Shown here piece after piece: positions 6,526-10,067 of a stretch of 10,067 bases of DNA. Numbering within the stretch: the first letter of the stretch is position 1; each line of letters begins with the position of its first letter. The notes under the pieces are model-generated. The model made no database searches. It was not told the DNA's origin and was given only the letters and a program-made list of their open reading frames with translations. Made by a program: the position numbers and the translations under genes. The stretch comes from XYA12-FULL-58-9 sp001798605 (GTDB lineage Bacteria; Myxococcota; XYA12-FULL-58-9): NCBI GenBank assembly GCA_036736205.1, contig DAINMX010000237.1, positions 1 through 10,067 on the forward strand, given 5' to 3'.

Positions 6526-9500
6526 CTAACGTTCCACGCGAAGTTTGAGAATCGCACCCGTCTCCATACCGACGCTGAATTCATCGGCGTTCGGAGCAAA
6601 AGCGATACTGCGGGGAAATTCGCTGGTATTGCTGCTGACCGGCAACACGCCGAGCTGCGACCCTTTCACCAGGTCCCATACTCGAATGGTTTCATCGTGG
6701 CACACCGATGCGGCGAGCTTCGCATCCTGCGAAAGGACCGCCTGGTGTGACCCTTGCTTGTGCCCGGTCAGGTAGAGGACCTCACCGGTTTGCAGATCGA
6801 GTAAACCCAAACCGTCGAAGCGCCCTGACAGGAGCGCGTAATGCCCGTCATTGGAGGGGGTTATATGATTCGCTCTTATGGTAGTGACAAAGGACTTCAT
6901 TTTGGCGCCTGATTTCGCACTCCACATGATGACGCCGCCATTGCCCTCGCCCGTCAGCACGCCCTTGCCGTCAGTGGTGAAGGTTGCCTCGCCCACAGGG
7001 GTTGTGATTGCGCCCTTGATCTCCAACACCACTTGGCCATCCCGAAGTGTACGAAGGATGACATTTCCATCTTGCCCCGCACTGAGAAGCTGCAACCCGC
7101 CCTTGGCGATGGCAATGTTGTAGACCGCGCCACGATGCGCCTTCATTTCCCACACCATCTTCTTACGTCCAACACGCCAAAGGCGAATGAGCCCGTGTTC
7201 ATCTCCAGACAGGACACTTTGACCATCGGCAGAAAATGCGACAGCGGTGACACTGCCGCTGTGCGTGCCGACAAGCTGAATAATTTTGGTGGAATTTGTA
7301 TCCCAAAGGAGCACCTTTCCATCCCTCGCCCCGGAAACGAGCCTTTGCCCATCGGGGCTGTAGGCAATGGACTGGACTCCTTGATTGTGTCCGACGATAC
7401 TACGACTCTCTGCTTTGCTGGCGACATCGAAAAACCAGAGCCGGCCTCTATTGCCGCCCGCTACAACGGTACGTCCGTCATTGGTTACGGTCGCGGTGTT
7501 GATCGCATCTTCTGGCGGATAAAATGGTCCCAGCTCCGTTCTTTGTTTGGTGTCCCAAACGGTCACACCGTTGCCTGTGAGGCCTGTTGTCCATCGCCCG
7601 CTCTTGGACACCCGAAGCTCTTCGAGCGCTAGCGGTGCTTGAGGAGTCCACACTTCTCCTCTTTTCAGATCCCGGATCTTCAAGGCATTGCCGTCATATG
7701 TGGCAAGGACCGAACCGTCGGCAGCGATTGCCACCCGGCGGGCCTCGAGCGGTTCTGCTTTGTCACCCACAATGATCTTTGCCCCGTCAGGCGTGAAGCC
7801 GAGCTGGTTCCATGTCCATGTGCCAGCACGGACCTCTCGGGCCTCCGGCTCGCCTTTTCCAACAAACCCAGATTCCAGTCTCCAGTAGCGGACCTTCTGG
7901 TCACGTGACGTCGTCCGAATCAACGCCCCATCTGGTGAGACTTGCACGAGCACGCCCCACTTATGTCCTGTTTCAATTCGACCAATTTCAGCGAGGCTTT
8001 CTATCTCCCAAATCCGGACCTCGCCCAAGGAGCTGTCACCGGTAACCAGGTACTTCTCATCAGGGGATACCGCACCGTCCTCGACACCGCCTGGTGCACG
8101 AAATATTCTCTCGATGCGGTGACTTGAAACATTGACGAAGGCGATCCGACCATCGTCGTTCAACATGATGGCTGTTCGATCCTCGTCAATCAGAAGAACC
8201 CTTTGGACGCTCCACAAGTTGATACCATGCTCACCGAAGAGCCCGACCACGTGAATCCCGGTAGTGCTCAGTCCCGGTCGCATCACGCCGTGAATCTCGG
8301 CAGGCACGACGGTCTCGAAACGTTGATCTTTTCGGGTGTGCGGAAAACCAGTGGCAATCGCCTCGAGTCTCCTCTGTACACACACTTTGAATGCTCCACC
8401 TCGAATCACTGGCGCAACATCCACGGTGAGAATCGGATCCTTTTCCCGCTGGAAAGTGGCCGTGAATGCCAGATCATAGGTACCTGGGTGTGCTTGCTCT
8501 GAGGCAACCGCGAACTCAACACATTCCACGACGAAACTACTTCTATCCCTTATAACCGACTCGACGTGGTCCGTGGACAGCTCGTCTGCTGTGCAGTGAT
8601 CATGATCTGGGCGAACGCCAAGCATCGTGCTCTCATATTTGCCGAATCGGCGCTGCAGAGGGGCTGTGGAACATGAGGACAGCTTGTTTCTCGATATGTT
8701 GATGGAGTCGATGCGCTCGAGCCTTGGCGCATCGACGTGCTCTAGCTGCGAGTTGGTCTCAATCTCAAAGAGTCCGCCAATGGACTCGAGGGCGGGAAGG
8801 TCGAGTCGAGCTATGTTGGTTTCCTGGACGGTCAATGATTCGCCCACCGTTTCCAGTCTGCTGAGATCGAGAGCCACAAGAGCCAGCGTACCATCTATCT
8901 CAAGGGAACCACCCACCGATTTGAGGTGGTCGAGAAACAACTTGGTGAGGCGTGGGTCTTTAACCTCGAAATTGCCCGTAACCGACACGAACTCCGGGCA
9001 GTCCAACTCGTTGAGGCCAGTCTCCCTGTCAAAATTCGGACCGACGGTGAAATCGCCCACGACGTGTTCAAGGCTCGGCAGACCCAATCGGTGCACAAGC
9101 GTATCGGAAACACTGAGCCCACCGTACTCGACCTGATCGCTCGCAGTGACTTCCTTCAGTGACGAAAGGTCGACAGTTCGCAAGGGAGAGCCGGATATTC
9201 TGAGCTTTCCTGCAACACCTTGAAGTTGAGTCATCTCGAGAACGGCAAGCTTGGAATTGCGCGCAACCTCAAGTGGCCCGGTCGTGTCTAACAAACTGGG
9301 TGTGCTGATGTTCGTGACTTCAGGATTGTCCTCGATGCTGAGGGCACCTTTAACATGGGTGAGCTCTGGCAGAGATATCGCTTGCAGAATCGAGTTGCTC
9401 TTCACCTCCATCGAACCTCCGATGGTGGCAAGATTGGGCAAAGTCAGTGACTCGATCCGTGTTCCAGAGATGTTCACATTACCTAAAACTTCGGCAAGAC

Positions 9501-9882
9501 GGGGAGCCGTGAGCAGGGTGTTCTTTGCAGGTGATGCGGAGTCTGTATCCTCCTCGTCATGTAGAAACAGCCCCGCCACTTCGAAGGACATCGCGCCGTG
9601 ACCGATGATCAGATCCTCCCCGATTCTCTCGAGTTTCGGGAACTCAATGCGAGTGAGGTCGGAACCGACCTGAATGCGGAGGTCGCCATCGATTTGTTTG
9701 AGTCGTTCCAGTAGGAGATGTGATGACGCCGACCGGATCTCCAAGGAACCTTCGATGCGGTCGTACTGGGCGATGGCGTTGAGTTGAGCTTCGTTGCCTA
9801 CGAGGAGCCCAGCGGAAAAATGGCCCGTTGTGCCAGCACAGCCGATCACTCCAGCCACAGCCAAGGTCAGAGTTCTTCTCAT
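6526..9882 (-). CDS. lipoprotein with L-domain/LRR-like solenoid, AgmX-like domain and WD40 propellers
   Basis: The product is 1118 aa from ATG 9882. The frame extends to a TTG at 9942, but ATG 9882 gives a signal peptide, MRRTLTLAVAGVIGC, with lipobox VIGC and lipidated Cys15. Residues 31-395 are a solenoid of roughly 22-25-residue units with pattern LP-x-L-x-x-[IV]-x-G-x-[LF]-x-[IV], like receptor L-domains and Ecm33-type LRRs. It is capped by C404/C430. Residues 445-535 carry Cys454 and Cys501, with Gly-x-[LF] strands, VCVQRRL and a following FP, resembling myxobacterial AgmX/TonB-type C-terminal domains. Residues 552-1118 hold about 13 WD40 blades, the clearest at 828-950 (YSPDGQRLVSGARDGKVLLW is typical), enough for two seven-bladed propellers. 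Around residues 690-745 one blade looks shortened. A protein-binding scaffold facing the periplasm or cell surface is the likely role. No catalytic motif is seen, and no strong ribosome binding site precedes the ATG. Confidence 0.88.
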   Translation of the reverse strand: MRRTLTLAVAGVIGCAGTTGHFSAGLLVGNEAQLNAIAQYDRIEGSLEIRSASSHLLLERLKQIDGDLRIQVGSDLTRIEFPKLERIGEDLIIGHGAMSFEVAGLFLHDEEDTDSASPAKNTLLTAPRLAEVLGNVNISGTRIESLTLPNLATIGGSMEVKSNSILQAISLPELTHVKGALSIEDNPEVTNISTPSLLDTTGPLEVARNSKLAVLEMTQLQGVAGKLRISGSPLRTVDLSSLKEVTASDQVEYGGLSVSDTLVHRLGLPSLEHVVGDFTVGPNFDRETGLNELDCPEFVSVTGNFEVKDPRLTKLFLDHLKSVGGSLEIDGTLALVALDLSRLETVGESLTVQETNIARLDLPALESIGGLFEIETNSQLEHVDAPRLERIDSINISRNKLSSCSTAPLQRRFGKYESTMLGVRPDHDHCTADELSTDHVESVIRDRSSFVVECVEFAVASEQAHPGTYDLAFTATFQREKDPILTVDVAPVIRGGAFKVCVQRRLEAIATGFPHTRKDQRFETVVPAEIHGVMRPGLSTTGIHVVGLFGEHGINLWSVQRVLLIDEDRTAIMLNDDGRIAFVNVSSHRIERIFRAPGGVEDGAVSPDEKYLVTGDSSLGEVRIWEIESLAEIGRIETGHKWGVLVQVSPDGALIRTTSRDQKVRYWRLESGFVGKGEPEAREVRAGTWTWNQLGFTPDGAKIIVGDKAEPLEARRVAIAADGSVLATYDGNALKIRDLKRGEVWTPQAPLALEELRVSKSGRWTTGLTGNGVTVWDTKQRTELGPFYPPEDAINTATVTNDGRTVVAGGNRGRLWFFDVASKAESRSIVGHNQGVQSIAYSPDGQRLVSGARDGKVLLWDTNSTKIIQLVGTHSGSVTAVAFSADGQSVLSGDEHGLIRLWRVGRKKMVWEMKAHRGAVYNIAIAKGGLQLLSAGQDGNVILRTLRDGQVVLEIKGAITTPVGEATFTTDGKGVLTGEGNGGVIMWSAKSGAKMKSFVTTIRANHITPSNDGHYALLSGRFDGLGLLDLQTGEVLYLTGHKQGSHQAVLSQDAKLAASVCHDETIRVWDLVKGSQLGVLPVSSNTSEFPRSIAFAPNADEFSVGMETGAILKLRVER

Positions 9883-9902
9883 CACACCGTCTTTCTCGTC
9901 AT
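9882..9902 (-). other. possible six-codon leader minicistron overlapping the WD40 gene start
   Basis: On the minus strand AAGGA (9906-9910) lies 3 nt before an ATG at 9902 that encodes M-T-R-K-T-V and stops at a TGA sharing its A with the ATG of the lipoprotein gene (TGATG). The main ATG has no good ribosome binding site of its own, so coupled translation from this leader is conceivable. So short a frame can also arise by chance. Confidence 0.25.
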
Positions 9903-9921
9903 GATTCCTTTTGGTGGAAGC

Positions 9922-9952
9922 ATGATTCGGGGCAAAGATCAAATTGTGTCAA
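9922..9952 (-). promoter_or_regulatory. possible sigma-70-type promoter for the WD40 lipoprotein gene
   Basis: The minus strand has a perfect -35 hexamer TTGACA (9947-9952). The -10 side is weak: AATCAT at a 19-bp spacing or CGAATC at 17 bp. The position, about 40-70 bp upstream of ATG 9882, is suitable. If used, the transcript would start downstream of the alternative TTG at 9942, which supports choosing the ATG. Confidence 0.3.
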
Positions 9953-10067
9953 CCAGCCTTCGCGGCCTCCGACGTTACGTATCCGCCAAAATTCAAACGG
10001 ATCAAGGGAGTTTCAATCTAATGGGTTGGTGAGGCGGGGCGGTTGCACATGCTGTCCGGACGGGCCA

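Noticed and set aside
9883..9942. TTG at 9942 as start of the WD40 lipoprotein
   Set aside because: It would put 20 charged residues before the signal peptide, lacks a ribosome binding site, and the start is a rare codon. ATG 9882 gives a proper lipoprotein signal.

Overview
The window looks like a chromosomal segment from a Gram-negative bacterium of the Myxococcota / Bradymonadota ('deltaproteobacterial') type. This is inferred from gene content alone. It combines an RCC1-like repeat protein with a Cys pair in every repeat, a very cysteine-rich lipoprotein ending in an eight-cysteine cluster, a lipoprotein joining an L-domain/LRR-like solenoid to WD40 propellers, a good -24/-12 (sigma-54) promoter match, and mid-50s GC (estimated by eye). 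A run of exactly 100 N (5544-5643) marks a scaffold join of unknown true length, so this is a draft assembly. I saw no tRNA, rRNA, CRISPR array, insertion sequence or phage gene.

Layout, left to right. (1) 3-2075, +: a 5'-truncated exported protein with two Ig-like domains and about 14 RCC1-like 37-residue repeats. (2) 2135-2476, -: a small hypothetical gene with a good ribosome binding site. (3) 2617-3234, +: a periplasmic YceI-family lipid-binding protein. (4) 3335-5332, -: a 665-aa lipoprotein with about 90 cysteines, a strong hairpin terminator at 3271-3312 and a sigma-54-type promoter match at 5387-5402. (5) 5529-6406, +, interrupted by the gap: apparently a HisC-type aminotransferase fused to a HAD phosphatase, of which only the first five codons and the C-terminal part are visible. 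(6) 6526-9882, -: a 1118-aa lipoprotein with an L-domain-like solenoid, a two-cysteine domain resembling myxobacterial AgmX/TonB C-terminal domains, and about 13 WD40 blades.

How the genes relate. No operon is visible, because neighbouring genes alternate in strand. Genes 1/2, 3/4 and 5/6 are convergent pairs and 2/3 and 4/5 are divergent pairs, so each gene probably has its own promoter. Four of the six products are predicted to be exported or lipid-anchored, and three of them are built from repeats. The window therefore reads as a stretch of cell-envelope or surface repeat proteins interrupted by one metabolic enzyme. I see no defence, mobile or secondary-metabolite system. The most notable points are the sigma-54 promoter of the cysteine-rich lipoprotein, the HisC-HAD fusion hidden by the gap, the domain architecture of the WD40 lipoprotein, and the layered internal duplications in the RCC1-like gene.
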